Assembly: GCA_015039365.1 (NCBI GenBank)
Contig: WION01000037.1
Location: 1 to 64,000, forward strand
DNA length: 64,000 nt
From: Amanita rubescens
Lineage: Eukaryota; Basidiomycota; Agaricomycetes; Agaricales; Amanitaceae
Reading direction: 5' to 3'
Shown here: piece after piece, positions 11,801-23,974 of the stretch
Layout of the letters: every line of letters begins with the position of its first letter
Numbering within the stretch: position 1 is the stretch's first letter
Notes under the pieces: model-generated
Database searches by the model: none
Told to the model about the DNA's origin: nothing
What the model saw: only the letters and a program-made list of their open reading frames with translations
Made by a program: the position numbers and the translations under genes

Positions 11801-14800
11801 CGAATGACATCAATTTCCGGAACTCTTGTAGGATGTAGTTGCACGCTCGTCTTGTCGAATCGGAGCTCCTAGTCATCAGTAGTACTTTGATAGCAGCCAC
11901 CCATCTTCCAGCGGCTACGAAACTTTCAACAGCTTCGGCATATCTGCGAAGAGACAATAATATGATTGCCCGGACGCCGTCGAGACACCTCTGTTCTAGA
12001 AATTCTAGTGCTTCTTCTACTGTGTCAAAAAGTTGTTTGGCTTTCCTGCAAGAAAATTGGACATTGGAAATGGAATGATAAACTCGAGACACGCCGCACA
12101 CCTGAGCGCTGCGCTACTATAGGCGCAACATTAGTCATATTCTTTACTGGTGGTCTATGATACACCTACTCTGATTCTGCTCGGGAAAAATAGAATAGTC
12201 TCGCTGCATTCTTTGTGTCATCCACAACATCTTGCGGTACAGGTTTATCCTTCTTCTCGAGAATGATTTCAATGGCCTCATCGAACTTTCCAAGTCGACG
12301 ATATAGTAAAATGGACTCAGCGTAGTTTTTACCTCGATAATATGCTTTTGCTGCTTGAAGAGATCGCCCAGCTGCTTCAAAACATTCCCCTGACCTGCGG
12401 AAATAAACGAGGTCATGTTCCGAAGAACAGCTAAGAAATGCTTCAGCTGCCTGCACGAAAGCATTCTGACGAGCAACTTCAGCTGCACTGTCTGGCTTGT
12501 CTGATGATAATCTTGACGCATCTTCGCGTAGGGCGTACGCATATGCTATCGCGCTTTCACGTTGACACGAAGCACGCTCAAAACAGCTTCGTGCTTGAGA
12601 ATACTGTTTTCGCTCAAACAGCATCTTACCGGTATCAGCCCAATCTTTGGCTGTTGATTTTTTTGCTAAGCGAGGAAGATCTTCTCCAGTGGCACGGACA
12701 TGGACCAAATTTCGCGTTAACCAATAGTCCTTGAGAGGAACTAGATCAGGCCCGGTTACACAGATAGACTATGACCTTACTCTCATTGGTTTTGCTTTCT
12801 CAGAACAATCAACAATCCACAGATTCTCCTTTGCACGCGTGATTGCCACGTATAGCGATTTAAGCTACAGGCGTTGTGAAAAGGGCTTGGCAAAGGCTTG
12901 CGCTGCTTACCTCGGCGCATAAAGCCACATGCTTTACGGGATCAAACTTTGCTGCATCCCGTCCACCTGAATCCAGCATTAAGACAAGTCTCCATTGTGT
13001 AGCTCCAAGGGTCGAATCCTCAAAGAAGTTATACAGCAGAACCTGCAAATCAAGTCCAATATGGTAAAGACTCTAGTATCGTCGTATCTTACATCATTAA
13101 ACTCCAAACCCTTGCTCTCATATATTGTACTGAGGTTACCTGTGTCACTTTGTCGGGAAAGCAATCAATTGGAGGCGCTCACAGTATAATGGGGATATCC
13201 CCTACTTTCACCCGTAATCGTCTCTTTGCCTCTTGATTGTGAACAATGATGCCTAAACCTTCGGTTATAAGTTGTACACCGAAAACGGGAAGACAACCCG
13301 CATTGATGGGCCCCAAATTCTAATTCGGAGTCTTCCCTGATTTGCAGAGTTAGTTGGTTGAACCCAGAGAACCGCATATGAACTGGCCTTGAGCCCAAAA
13401 GGAACTCTTTCTGAGAGTATATCAGTGAACGCTATGCTCTGTAGATCAAGACACAAACAAATCTGGTATCGCTTAAGTTGTGCTCCATAAGGATGACTGG
13501 AGGTGGCCCAATGATTAGACCCCTTTCTGGGGCAAGGGCATCAATTGAATATGGCCAGTATCGTTGAATGAGCTCAACAATGGAATGGGCACAGTTGACA
13601 ATCCCCGTATGAGATCTATAGTTGACGGTCAAGCAAAATGTTTTCGGTGGTTCAGAATCGAATCCGGGATTTCTCTTCTCTGCTTGTTGCTACTTACCAC
13701 GTTAGTAAAATGAAAGACACATCTAGTATTCAACTGACCTCCATCTCATGGAGCATCGACTTGAGGTCTTGGAAACGGAACGAACAACCAGACGATATTG
13801 TCTGCGCTGTATCGCCAGCCCAGAAGAGTCCATTCGGATCACGACAAAGGATTCTCAACACTTTGAATAGTCACAATTAGTGGCGATAATACAATTCATG
13901 CTTACGTAGGGCATCAATCATCAAATTATCTTGTGCTTCATCAACATATCTAAGCACTAAGATTAGGTCTTGAGAGAGGTGAGAAATATTATATGCTTCT
14001 CACATGCAATCAAATTTTCGTCCAGGTAGGCCATCCATCTCAATAGAACGAAGGAGAGAGTGGGTTCTGAAAACTCGAGTAGTAAGCAAACTACCTTCTT
14101 CTAAACCTTGAAGGCAAGGAAAGAGTCAGTACCGGTCAGCAGCATCATATTCACCCCTCTCTCGCTTTTTTTTACGGTACAATTGAAATATTTCATAAAT
14201 GATACTTCTTTTAGTTGAGAATGTTGAATTACTTCGTTCGCTGAGGGACTCATAAGTGGTGGCGTCCAGACACCGCTGAGGTGACAAAGCTGCCAATTCA
14301 GAGCCTTCGATCACACCTATGGGTTATATTTAAATCAGAGTCAAACGGCTAAACCAGGAAATCTACCAAGCAACTCGTTGAAAACAGAGTAAGGATCTCA
14401 TGAGATTGGTGATCAGTTGAATAGAGGATGTTGTTTCGCTGCTATAAAGCTCACCAAGACCTTTTGTAAGAATTTGGTTATAATGCGGCCAGTGATGACC
14501 CAGAAACCTTTCAAAAGACATGAAGTGTTCCTTTTGAAGCCCGGGATCATCATATGCTAGCTGACTCGCACGGGCGCGAGACAGGTTGATGTCAGTGGCA
14601 CCTACTAAATCGGCCGCCAATAATGCGCAAAGCTAGGAACTTTATCAGTGAGTGACCATTACAGCGTGAACATGTAACTAACACGGTCAAAGGTAAGAAA
14701 CAGAGGGAAGTGCTCATCTTGTAAATTACTGAACTTTCCGGGTAAAGTGGTGTGCAGGTCAGTGTCCTCATCCTTATCAACAAGATCGCCACTTTCTTCA

Positions 14801-17203
14801 CGTTTGCGGGATAGCGCAATTTCTTTCAGCTCTTGCGGTGTCTTGCTTGACATTCCAAGCGACTCGAGCATCTTATTGAAATGCTCTTGAACCTTTTCAG
14901 CAAGAACACCAGATTTCGTGACAAAGACCTGTCTTGCCCTCGTGGATCCGCCACTATTGATTTGAAAGCTTCTTTCAATCCACAACATTTTGTAAAGCAT
15001 AGCAGTAGTTTTCCTACAATAGATGTAGAAAATGCGCACAACGCCAGGTGATGAAATATACATACCCCGTTCCACTTCTGCCCAAAACATAGCATGATGC
15101 CGGATGCTCAATAATCAGTTTTTCCTCGAGACTTAGGCGCCACACGGGGACGTGAATGGCCAAAATAAATTATTACTGTGTAGAATGTACTCACGAAACT
15201 TCGAAAGGAAAAATTGCTTCCAGATCAGCAAATATACCTGGTGCGATTCAGCGGTGCCTCAAGTGGCGTGGCGAGCTGCTTACTGTACAGAAGAGGCTAT
15301 ATAATTGTGGGTTAACCATACGTGCATGTTGTGTAATGTGGCCCACTTGTGAAAACGGGATGAATTTCTGTAGGCTGGGCCATTGTTCAATTGCTTGTAT
15401 TTACCCACAGAAAAAGACATACACCAAGATTGTTTGAACCTATAGAATGTTAGGTATACGAGGACAGCCACAAAGCTACAGGTGCATACCTCATCGTCTT
15501 GAACGTTTTGGAGTAGATCAGCGATTGAGAATCTTTCGTTTGATTTCTCTATCTGAGCTATTGGAGGAAAAACAGCAGGAATGAAATGTCTTCGATCAGA
15601 ATCCAGATTCAAGGGTACTCTGTATGTGCATCTAGAAAAAGCGAGTTGTAGTCTAATCTCGGTCAATTTGTAGGAGAGTCAATACCTATTCCTATATTCT
15701 TTGCCCCTCAGGCTGACTAATTGTTTACCAACCACGTTCCACAATTCTGTATCGAGCTCCGTAGGAGAGTATATACCAAATATCTTGAGTGCTAGAATTG
15801 TTACTTTATTGGATGCAGCGGGGGGCGGCATGTGTTCAGCATTTACCTTGCTTCTCCTAGACGTAGATGCATATCAAAGTGGTGTATGTGAAATTCGATA
15901 ATATACCTCAGCCTCTGTCTCTTGCAGACAGTCCACTTGATACTATGGGCAAAATTCGAGAACGGGTTCAGGATGGTTGCTCGGAGACATACAATCAAAC
16001 GACAGTTGAAGATGGCTTTAGCTTCAAAAATTGGCACTACGTCATTCCCAGAACGGTTAACGCGTCTTTGATTATTGGGAGAGAAATCTCCGTTGGAGAG
16101 GTCCCTGAGATTTATGTTGTCAAAGTACATTGTCATGTGGTCTCAATCGGAGCTGACCTAATTTTCTTAAGAATGATCGAGAATATCTTTTTATCCCTCC
16201 TTCGCCATTCACGAAGATCATTGTCGGCACGTCCAGATATCAGGATTTTCCACTCTCCAAAGCTATTCACAGCTTCAAGAGATTGTTTACTAATGCATGA
16301 ACGTTATACAGCATACATTGCAATGCTTATTCTCTTACAGGATCGGTGCCGCACATTTCCATTCATGAAATTGCACGTTTGTGGTCTGATTTTCATCAGA
16401 CTGTCGTGGTACGGCAGGTATTTTTGAGGCATTGGTAACATGTGCTCGATTTGTCTCGTCAATGAATCCCGCCATGATTTCGCTTCGTATCTTGGGTATA
16501 CGGATAACATCCAAATAGCGCTGGTTGAAACTTAATGAGAAGGAGCGATGGTAACAATAGGATTGCTTACACTCAAGATATGTTTTTGCCGTTCTATGAT
16601 TTGAGATAGGACACGCTTTGCTTCACTTGGATTTGTGGGCAAAGGTATGCCAAGCTCCGCCAACAATGGAACTGTGGCGTGAAAACCATCATCCTTTCCT
16701 TCCTTGGGTGGACAACAGTCAACTCACCGGGTGATCGACGAGAATAGAAGGGGGTAAGGGCAGGAATGGCAGAAAGTGCTGATTGCACTTCTCGAGAGTA
16801 TTTGACTAGCTCCATAGCAAGTTCCCGGCGTTCCATGAATACAGAATTGAACATGAAGAAGTTCGAAAGACTTGATAGTAGGTGCGAGGCAGTTGACCCA
16901 AGATGATAACCCATATCAAATGTTATGTTATTCAGTATCCATCTTTCAACAGGAATACCGAAGCTTAAACCTGGGAGGATATCAACATACATATTTCGCG
17001 ATACTGGTTGCTGATCAGCGGCACTTGCCTGACAGAAAGATCGCAGTCGATTGAGGATTCGCAATGGACAAAATCTCTTCAACGACTGCGATACAGTTCT
17101 CTTCCGTCAAGTGCTGTTCAACGATTTGTAGTGAAGATTTAATGGCCTGCTCATCTGGTAAATGAGCAGGATCCAAAAGTCCCGCGTAATCGATCGCTTC
17201 CAT
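8876..17203 (-). CDS. Giant UvrD/Rep-type helicase, TRANK1-like
   Basis: An 8.3-kb minus-strand gene broken by many ~50-nt introns; the product is probably roughly 2,200 aa (inferred, not every splice site was resolved). It starts MEAIDYAGLL at 17203 and stops at 8876. Superfamily-1 helicase signatures are clear in order. Walker A LGRSGTGKTT is split by the intron 15014-15065. Walker B VDEAQD lies at about 13915-13949, motif III WAGDTAQTI at about 13795-13835, motif IV-like VNYRSH at about 13600-13632, and the UvrD C-terminal KGLEFNDV at about 13090-13110. The N-terminal ~600 residues and the C-terminal ~1,300 are alpha-helical, TPR-like repeats. This layout matches the TPR-and-ankyrin-repeat-containing (TRANK1) family, expanded in Agaricomycetes and of unknown cellular function. 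Walker A and B residues are intact, so ATPase activity is plausible. Its 5' end is partly duplicated at 20.5-20.9 kb. Confidence 0.85.
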
Positions 17204-17454
17204 GGCGCGAGAACTCGGAGGACCCTGTAGGCGCCGTCACACGAGTCATCCTTACTTTATAGAAGAAGCAAACAAGGTTCAGCCCTTGCTGCGCAAAGGA
17301 AACATGCTGTCACGCTGATCACCCAACAATACCGTTCCCAGCTCTAGTACTTACTAAACTGGTGACCGCCTTCATTGGGAACTTAGTGACATTATTGACA
17401 AACAAGTCAGAAGATATAGGAAACGTTATGCACTAGTGGGTACGATTTAGGCTT
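17204..17454. repeat. Helicase upstream region, copy 1 of a segmental duplication
   Basis: Contains the promoter side of the helicase gene. It matches 20640-20915 closely, sharing AGGCGCCGTCACACGAGTCA and the TTGCTGCGCAAA block, with small indels. The homology extends into the helicase first exon (from about 17177) and onward into the ARP5 remnant. Confidence 0.8.
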
Positions 17455-17670
17455 ACCATTCCATGTCATAGAATGGATAAGTAGCACAACGTACTTGTGA
17501 TGGCATTTCTGTGGTAAGAGGTTGTATCAGGTTTCTGTATTGGCAAGGACCTTCCGTTAAAAATATCGTTCCCTACTCTGGGAAGTAGTCCGAGTCATGT
17601 GCCTTCCGGAATAGATATATATAATCTGCACTTTTCTGCCCTGCAAAATCGAGAAAGGATATTTAAGTAT
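17455..17670 (-). pseudogene. ARP5 3'-end fragment (truncated duplicate)
   Basis: The minus strand matches the C-terminal exons of the intact ARP5 gene at 21205-21455. Shared blocks include GTATTGGCAAGG and GGTTGTATCAGG-type stretches and the distal TGTGC(T/C)TTCCG segment. The last ARP5 exon with the stop codon is missing (a deletion of about 290 bp relative to the intact copy), and several indels break the frame. It is a decayed remnant left when the helicase/ARP5 junction was duplicated. Confidence 0.8.
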
Positions 17671-18385
17671 GTATATAGAACAAAAAAGTTGGCGTTGGCA
17701 CCTCCCATTGTTTCTTCGACTTTGATCAGTTCTTCTGCTTCTGTACCGCCGAGAGTGCGGGCAGTGCTACTAGGCATGAGGCTGTTAACCAGGAGGTTTT
17801 CAAGGTCGGGGATGTCGTGTCCCGCTGTTGGTGAAATGTCGGCAATGACGATAGTACAGGGGCGGGTAGTCGTGCGACTTGTGCGTCATGAATCTATACA
17901 TGACGTGATTCGAGCATAACCCGCGACCAATGATACTGGTGGGGTGACCAATGATAGGGTGACTAATGAGAGAGGATGACCAATGAGAACTTTGGTAGCC
18001 CTGAACCAGGGAAGAACAGTTTCACGACATCGCGCTCACTCGATGATTGCAGAATACTGCTTCAGATTTATTTCTGGTCCGGACGACGCCTGCATGACTA
18101 GTTGAACTTGAATGTGGCAGGACTATTTGGCATTGTGTTGTCCACCGTGACGACTTGGTTGCCCGGTGTACAGCCACCAACAAACCCATTTGCTGGACAA
18201 AGGGAACACATACCAGAAACCCACGGCAGCAACACCCTGCAACACCCCGCATCAGCGCCCAGGGAGCGTACCATGATTGTAGCTTTGTAACAATCCCACA
18301 GCTCCTTGGGGCAAGAGTAGATCGCCACCATTATTAAAGGTCCAGTTCTCGCCTTGGACCTCCAAGATTCGTGTCATTGACGAAC
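17671..18385. other. Region between ARP5 remnant and O-methyltransferase
   Basis: No complete gene. Two minus-strand open frames (about 17595-17900 and 18098-18331) have coding-like composition; the second is Cys- and Gly-rich. They lack a recognisable family or a consistent exon structure. They may be broken remnants of a gene lost here. The right end must hold the O-methyltransferase promoter. Confidence 0.35.
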
Positions 18386-20288
18386 ATGTTCCAGGAGATA
18401 CGCCAGTTACTCGATCTCATCACAAAATCCGTCGATGCCCTCGAGCAAGCGTGCACCCAAAGCAACATAGAGGTTCCAAGCCTCGATAAACCTTTTGACC
18501 CCGCTTATAGGGCATTTTGGGTTAATCCAGTTACAGCAGAGGCCGCGGCTGTTGTCACCGCCGCTGCAACACATCTTGATGCTATCCTGTCACCACCCCA
18601 TGCTGTTCTTAACTACGCCGTCGGTGGTGTAAGTTTGATTCACTTACGCATCATCGAAATTACTGAAGAGTAATCATGATTAAGCATTGGAGATCAGCTG
18701 CAATCCGCATGTGCCTAGAGGGGAGCGTAACAGAGATCCTGCGCGAAGCAGGTCCAGAAGTTGGTATTCGACGATACTGTCATTATTTCCTTCGATTTAC
18801 CTGTCACACAGGGATTGCTCGTCGATGAAATCGCTGCTAAGAATGGATTAGATGCACAGAAGCTTGGTAGGCGATCGTTCTCTTCCGTCAGTACGCAACT
18901 GTCTAAGTAGCATACCTCTGTCAGCACGGTGCCTGAGAATGATGGCCACAAACCATATTTATCGCGAGGTAAAGCCAGACGTCTTCGCGAACAACCGAGT
19001 TTCCAGCTTGCTCGACACTCTGAAACCGAGCTCCGAGGTTATTGCTGAGTATGTATCATGTTAAATTCGAACAGGTTGTTCTGTTCTGATACCGCTTGGA
19101 GCCCATATCACAAATACGACAATACGTTTGGACTCCCAGCCATGTTAGGTCATTGGTACGTTGACGCTTTCTGAAGTCGACATGAACAGCTTATTGTTTA
19201 AAACAAGGCTCGACGAGGCGTTTAAAGCTTCGGCATACCTCTGGGAGACCGCCGGGGACCCAAAGACTGCCAAATCTAGTGAAGCTACAGAAACTGGATT
19301 CTCTACCGCAGTCGGCAATGGAAGGGGATTTTGGGATTATGTTGGACAACCTGAGAATACTTATAACCAGCGCAGATTTGACGTTGGTATGCGGGGCACT
19401 CAAATATTCGTTAGCCCCAAGTCGTTCATGACCGGTGACTATTCTGCGTAATAGCTTAGTACATGCAAGCGCTTACATAAAGATAGGTTTCGACTGGAAA
19501 TTGCTCCCTAAGAATGCGCTGGTAGTCGATGTCGGGGGCGGCGTCGGAGTCCCATCTCTGGCCCTTGCTAAGGAGTTCTCTCATCTGAAGTTCGTCATTC
19601 AAGATCGCCAACCCGTGGTCGATGCCGGTGTTAAGGTGTGTTGTGCACTTATGATCTCAAATGGACCAACCGTGACTCGTCCTCATAGCTTTGGAAAAAA
19701 GAATTGCCTGATGCACTGACATCCGGTCGAGCTCAGTTCCAAGGTAAATATCGTGTGATAATTATGTTTATTATCATCTAATGCGAGGCATAGTGCACGA
19801 TTTCTTTGCTCCCCAGCCTCAGAACGGCGCTTCTGTATTTTTCGTGAAGAGTATAATGCATGACTGGTCGGACAAATATGCCTCGAAGATTCTGAAACAG
19901 CTGAGGGACGCGGCCACTCCCAGCACGAAACTCTTCATCATTGAGTTTATCTTGCCCTATGCATGCCATGAAACGGAAGAAAACGTTGATGGTATCACCG
20001 GAGCTGTGCCGGTCAAAGCACCAAACCCTCTGCTTGCCAATTGGGGCGCTGTGAACGACTTTACCTATAGTATTGATATGTGTGTACGTATTTTCGAATC
20101 CCAGCGTCCCTATGAGCAGGCTAATCAGGGTATCAACATCACAGATGCTGACTCTGGTAAACGGACAAGAACGGACGATCAAACAATTCGATCAGCTTTG
20201 CAAGGGTGCTGGATGGAAGATCACGGCAGTGCGTCGGGAACCTGGCGTCGTCGTTCTTCACTCTTCCATCGAAGCCGTTCCTATTTGA
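18386..20288 (+). CDS. SAM-dependent O-methyltransferase (family 2, COMT/sterigmatocystin type)
   Basis: A multi-exon plus-strand gene; the first exons 18386-18628, 18685-18759 and 18812-18866 join in frame, and the frame ends at TGA 20286-20288. Early residues carry a dimerisation/winged-helix region (REAGPEGLLVDEIA). The SAM-binding motif VVDVGGGVGVPSLALA follows, then the acidic FVIQDRQPVV strand, the catalytic-base region SIMHDWSDKYA (His of HDW), and a C-terminal ERTIKQFDQLCKGAGWKI. These are diagnostic of plant-COMT-like O-methyltransferases, which methylate hydroxyls on aromatic or polyketide substrates; the substrate here is unknown. No biosynthetic cluster genes surround it. It sits alone between two copies of a duplicated junction, suggesting it arrived with that rearrangement. 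The nearest upstream in-frame start-like codon at 18371 is GTG, so ATG 18386 was chosen. Confidence 0.85.
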
Positions 20289-20488
20289 TCAGGAGTATTA
20301 GCGAAGGATGAAATCGAATGAACATTCTTAACTCTCTGTACCAATAACGTGTATTTACCGTGAACACAATGACAAGCTCAGGTTGGTTCGGCTTGGCGTT
20401 TGCACGCGCCCTTTGAATCTTTACATCAAACTGGCATCAGATGCTTTCATAGCCAGTCACTACCCCTACTAAGACTTTCGTCGCCATC

Positions 20489-20915
20489 TACGGAAATCTT
20501 CGTCGGTGCGTCCAGATATCAAGATTTTCCACACCCCGAAGCTATTGATGGCTTCATAATATGACTCTTTGCTAAAGATATTATGTCGTTTATTCCCTTA
20601 CAGAATCGACGGTTTGAAGAGTCCCGCGTAACCGGTCGCTTCCATGGCGCGAGAAGTCGGAGGACTCTGTAGGCGCCGTCACACGAGTCATCCTTACTTT
20701 ATAATAATTTGTTTCGTTCAAGGGAAGCAAACAAGGTTCGGCCCTTGCTGCGCAAACTTTGGAAACGTGCTGTCACGCAGAGCACATTCCCGGCCCTAGT
20801 ACCAAATCGGAGGTGACTGGTGACCTTCAGTGGGCACTTAAGTTAACGTTATTGACAAATGGGAAGTCAGAAGACATGTTGGCTTGAGAAAACGGTATGC
20901 ACTAGCCTTGCGCGC
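20489..20915 (-). pseudogene. Helicase 5'-end fragment (truncated duplicate, copy 2)
   Basis: Matches the intact helicase at 16207-16345 (shared CGTCCAGATATCA and ATTTTCCAC blocks), then jumps to sequence matching 17177-17450, so about 830 bp of the gene are deleted. The ATG region (CTTCCATGGCGCGAGAA) is recognisable, but the frame cannot extend. It is non-functional helicase sequence upstream of the intact helicase/ARP5 order. Confidence 0.8.
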
Positions 20916-21080
20916 ATCATGACAATACATTCAGTGCAAAGTGACCTGCACCTCCACCAAAGTTGAATGGAAAATTAGTACGTACCAAGATGGGACTGAT
21001 GGATTATCTAATCAGCCTGCCTCGTCAGCGCGTCAGCTGTTGTCTTTATTCTCTGCTGATTGCATTGAATAACATAGTAA

Positions 21081-23940
21081 TCACGATATGACTCCACCAT
21101 TCCAATTCCCTCCCCACCACCTGCGAATCCTCTCTGCCCCATACTCTGCGTATTCCTCACGTGTCACGACGACTGACGAGAAATTATCAGTCATACTAAA
21201 CCTCGCCATTCCATGCCAGGGATCTAATGTAGGATAAGTGGCACAATGAACTTGTAATGGCATTTCTGGCGGTAGGATTGGCCGCAGCATTGCCGTAAGA
21301 CGTTGTATCAGGTTTTTGTATTGGCAAGGGCCTCCCGTCAAGAATATGTTCTATCCATGTTATCTGAGAAATAGACATGTGCTTTCCGAGATAGACGAAC
21401 CTTCACCAATTTGCCCTTTTCTGCTTCAGAAAATCGAGAGAGAATGTTTTGTATTACTTCGCCAAGTCCTGCAGAGTCTACCCCTGCCATGCTAGGTTTG
21501 AACCACGGCTCGCATGCTCTCCACCGTTCGACGTTGAGGTGAATTCGAGTGTTACCTGGGCAAATTCAATACAATGCAGTCAAAATGAGGCAAAGCAGCA
21601 CCTTCTACATTCCCTTCCTCATAAGCTGGTTTGAACGCTGTTAAGAGCGCTGAGCGGCGAGATATTATGGAGGCATGTGTTTGCTGCTTTGTGAATGTGG
21701 GATCATGTGCAAGTAGTTTCTGCTCGATAACCTGCAACTGACCCAAGTCCTCCTCTTCATCCGATGATACGGTAGCTGTATTCTTGATATGGTGATGGTT
21801 AGTTCAAAATTCCGTCAGAGGAGGTGGGACTAACGATTTGGCGATAGATTGCCCAGTCGGCGTCATCAGCACCAAACGTATCCTCTATGAGAACTTAACG
21901 AAAAAGAGTGATACTGGGTATCAATAGACTTTACCGTGGCCCGCTTTCCTCTTCTTTTTGGGTACTCGGTCGTCGGCGGCCAAGTTGGCGATGCTTTTCA
22001 TTCTAGCTTGAGCTGCTGCGCTCTTACGATCACTCAAGGCGGCTTTCCTCCGCGTGCGTTCTTTGATCTTGTTCATGAGAGTCTACCGAAAATCTTCGTA
22101 AGGACTGCCATATATCAAGCCACGATAACATTACTTCATGTTCCTGCCGCGTTCGTTGCGCCCAGCCTTGCAAGTCAGCCTCACGCTCCGCTTCTTCTCT
22201 CCTCTCTTCACGTTCTTTCTCCTCCCGTTCCTTCTCCTTTTCGCGTCGGGCTCGGGCCCGGGCTTCAAACCCAGCTTTCAAAAGTTTTTGCTTTTTCTTC
22301 TCTTTCAGACCTTCTTCATCGAGCTGATGGTTGAGCCAGTTAGTTTGCTATAATTGTAAAATATAAATGGATATACTTCAGCATCCGCGACATCTACAAG
22401 GGGAAAAGAAGGTTCTTCCTGCAAGGCCAAAGAAATCAAGATTGAATTCTTCAAGTGGATGCTTAACATACACTGGGCTCTTCACCGTCGGCTTCTTTTT
22501 TCCTGAACTTTTTGAGATCATTCTCAAGTTTTTTGATAGTTTCGTCTATGCCAGCCTCGTCATCGAATCCCTCTTCTTGTAATTTGTTCTGTCAAAAGAT
22601 CGGTTCGGTCTACAAGATAGCGAATGTCGACATACTCACCATCCAATCACGTTTCCCTTCCTTACCTTTACTATCACGGATGTTTAATAAGTGTTGAAGG
22701 TCCTTTTCTTTCTGTTGCATCTACACGTCGCCATATGACTTCAAGGCTCTGAGGAAAAGTTGAGATAGTACTAATACCTTTTCTATTCTTGACTTGGCAG
22801 CCATTTCCTGTAATTTTTTCCCTTGTTCCTTCCTTTTCTCGGCAATGCGACTTAGCTCTTCCTCTGTTTTATCTTCGGCCACGGGCACAGAGAAAGGAAA
22901 TTGGATAATTTTTTCAGAGGCTCGTAATTGTAAGGGGTCTTGAAGCATGCGCAACTGCACTTGGTAGTCTGTGGAAAAGTCACAAAAAGTATGTAGCATC
23001 CACTGTTGCAACATATCAGCAACTTGCACGTATATAAGAGGAATTTACGTGCGGTGGATTGTTGCGGAGTAACACGGGTAGGGAAATTGGGATATTTGAG
23101 TTGAACGAGTTTCAAAAGATAATCAGAGGCTTGTGAGCCACCCCAAGGTATCCTGTCGTGGTAAGTCAGGCACATTCAAGTAGCGCTAGTAAAGTTGAAC
23201 CTTTTAGCATGACTTAGGATACCTTTCCCCTTGAGTATTGGTATTACAGATGTTGATGCCGTATTAAACGAAAGCACCAGGCCGTCAGTTGTGAATGGAA
23301 CTGGCGTAGTCTTATCTGTGTTGTTCTGGTAGAACGACATGATTCCGTCGACACAATATGCCAAAGAAGGTACAGAGTACAATTCAAACAAAAGTTCAGA
23401 CGTTACTGGGCAGTTGGATTAGCCGAATCGTTGTAGAAGATGAATAGTCCATACGAGCTCTTGAGTGCAAAGGAGTGCACAACCTTTCGGTCATTAAAAT
23501 GGGATGGTCCACGGAGGGAGTATCTATACCGAGCTTTATGAAAGCATAGTCTAGAACATTTTCCTTGTGATTTGTATTAAATCTACTGTTACTAAGAATA
23601 AAAGGAGAGAGACGCGCACGAGGGCATCAAAGTTGAGTAAGATGTCGCCTTCCCATGGAGTTCGGGTTTGACCCTTGGCACCATTTTCTGCGTCTATTGC
23701 TTCGCCGAAGAGGAGGAGAAGCTTGTTATTCCTGCGCTCCTTGTACTTGGCTACGGCATTGATTCCTACATACGGGGAGGAAGCGGTGGCGAAACCCCAG
23801 CGAAAGGAGGAGGAACCGTTGTCAATGACGATTGGAGTGTGGGTTGAGCGGTGTGTGTCGTAGGAGATGTCAGGGAAAGGGGAAGGGGAGGGTAGAGGGA
23901 GGGCGGGGAGGCGGAAGACATGCGAGTCCATGTGGGGCAT
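21081..23940 (-). CDS. ARP5: Actin-related protein 5 (INO80 chromatin-remodelling subunit)
   Basis: A minus-strand, multi-exon gene from ATG 23940 (a second in-frame ATG lies at 23931) to TGA 21081-21083. The N-terminus has the actin-fold phosphate-loop segment PIVIDNGSSSFRWGFA. The middle carries the long charged insertion typical of Arp5: coiled-coil KKLENDLKKFRKKE, lysine-rich EKRKEQGKKLQEMAAK and the EDTFGADDADWAIYR acidic segment. The C-terminus is the actin subdomain ARFSMTDNFSSVVVTREEY followed by ERIRRWWGGNWNGG. Arp5 with Ies6 couples the INO80 ATPase to nucleosome sliding in the nucleus. It is divergent from NIC96 with 34 bp between start codons. A decayed copy of its 3' part lies at 17455-17670. 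Confidence 0.88.
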
Positions 23941-23974
23941 CACTTCAGTGTCACGCGTTCACGTTCTTTCAGCC
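23941..23974. promoter_or_regulatory. 34-bp shared divergent promoter, ARP5 / NIC96
   Basis: The whole interval between the ARP5 start codon (minus) and the NIC96 start codon (plus). No TATA box is visible. Transcription start sites and 5' UTRs must overlap the neighbouring coding exons unless downstream ATGs are used. Confidence 0.6.

Noticed and set aside
18098..18331. Cys-rich minus-strand ORF as a hydrophobin
   Set aside because: The eight-cysteine spacing of class I or II hydrophobins (including paired CC doublets) is not met, and no signal peptide is visible.
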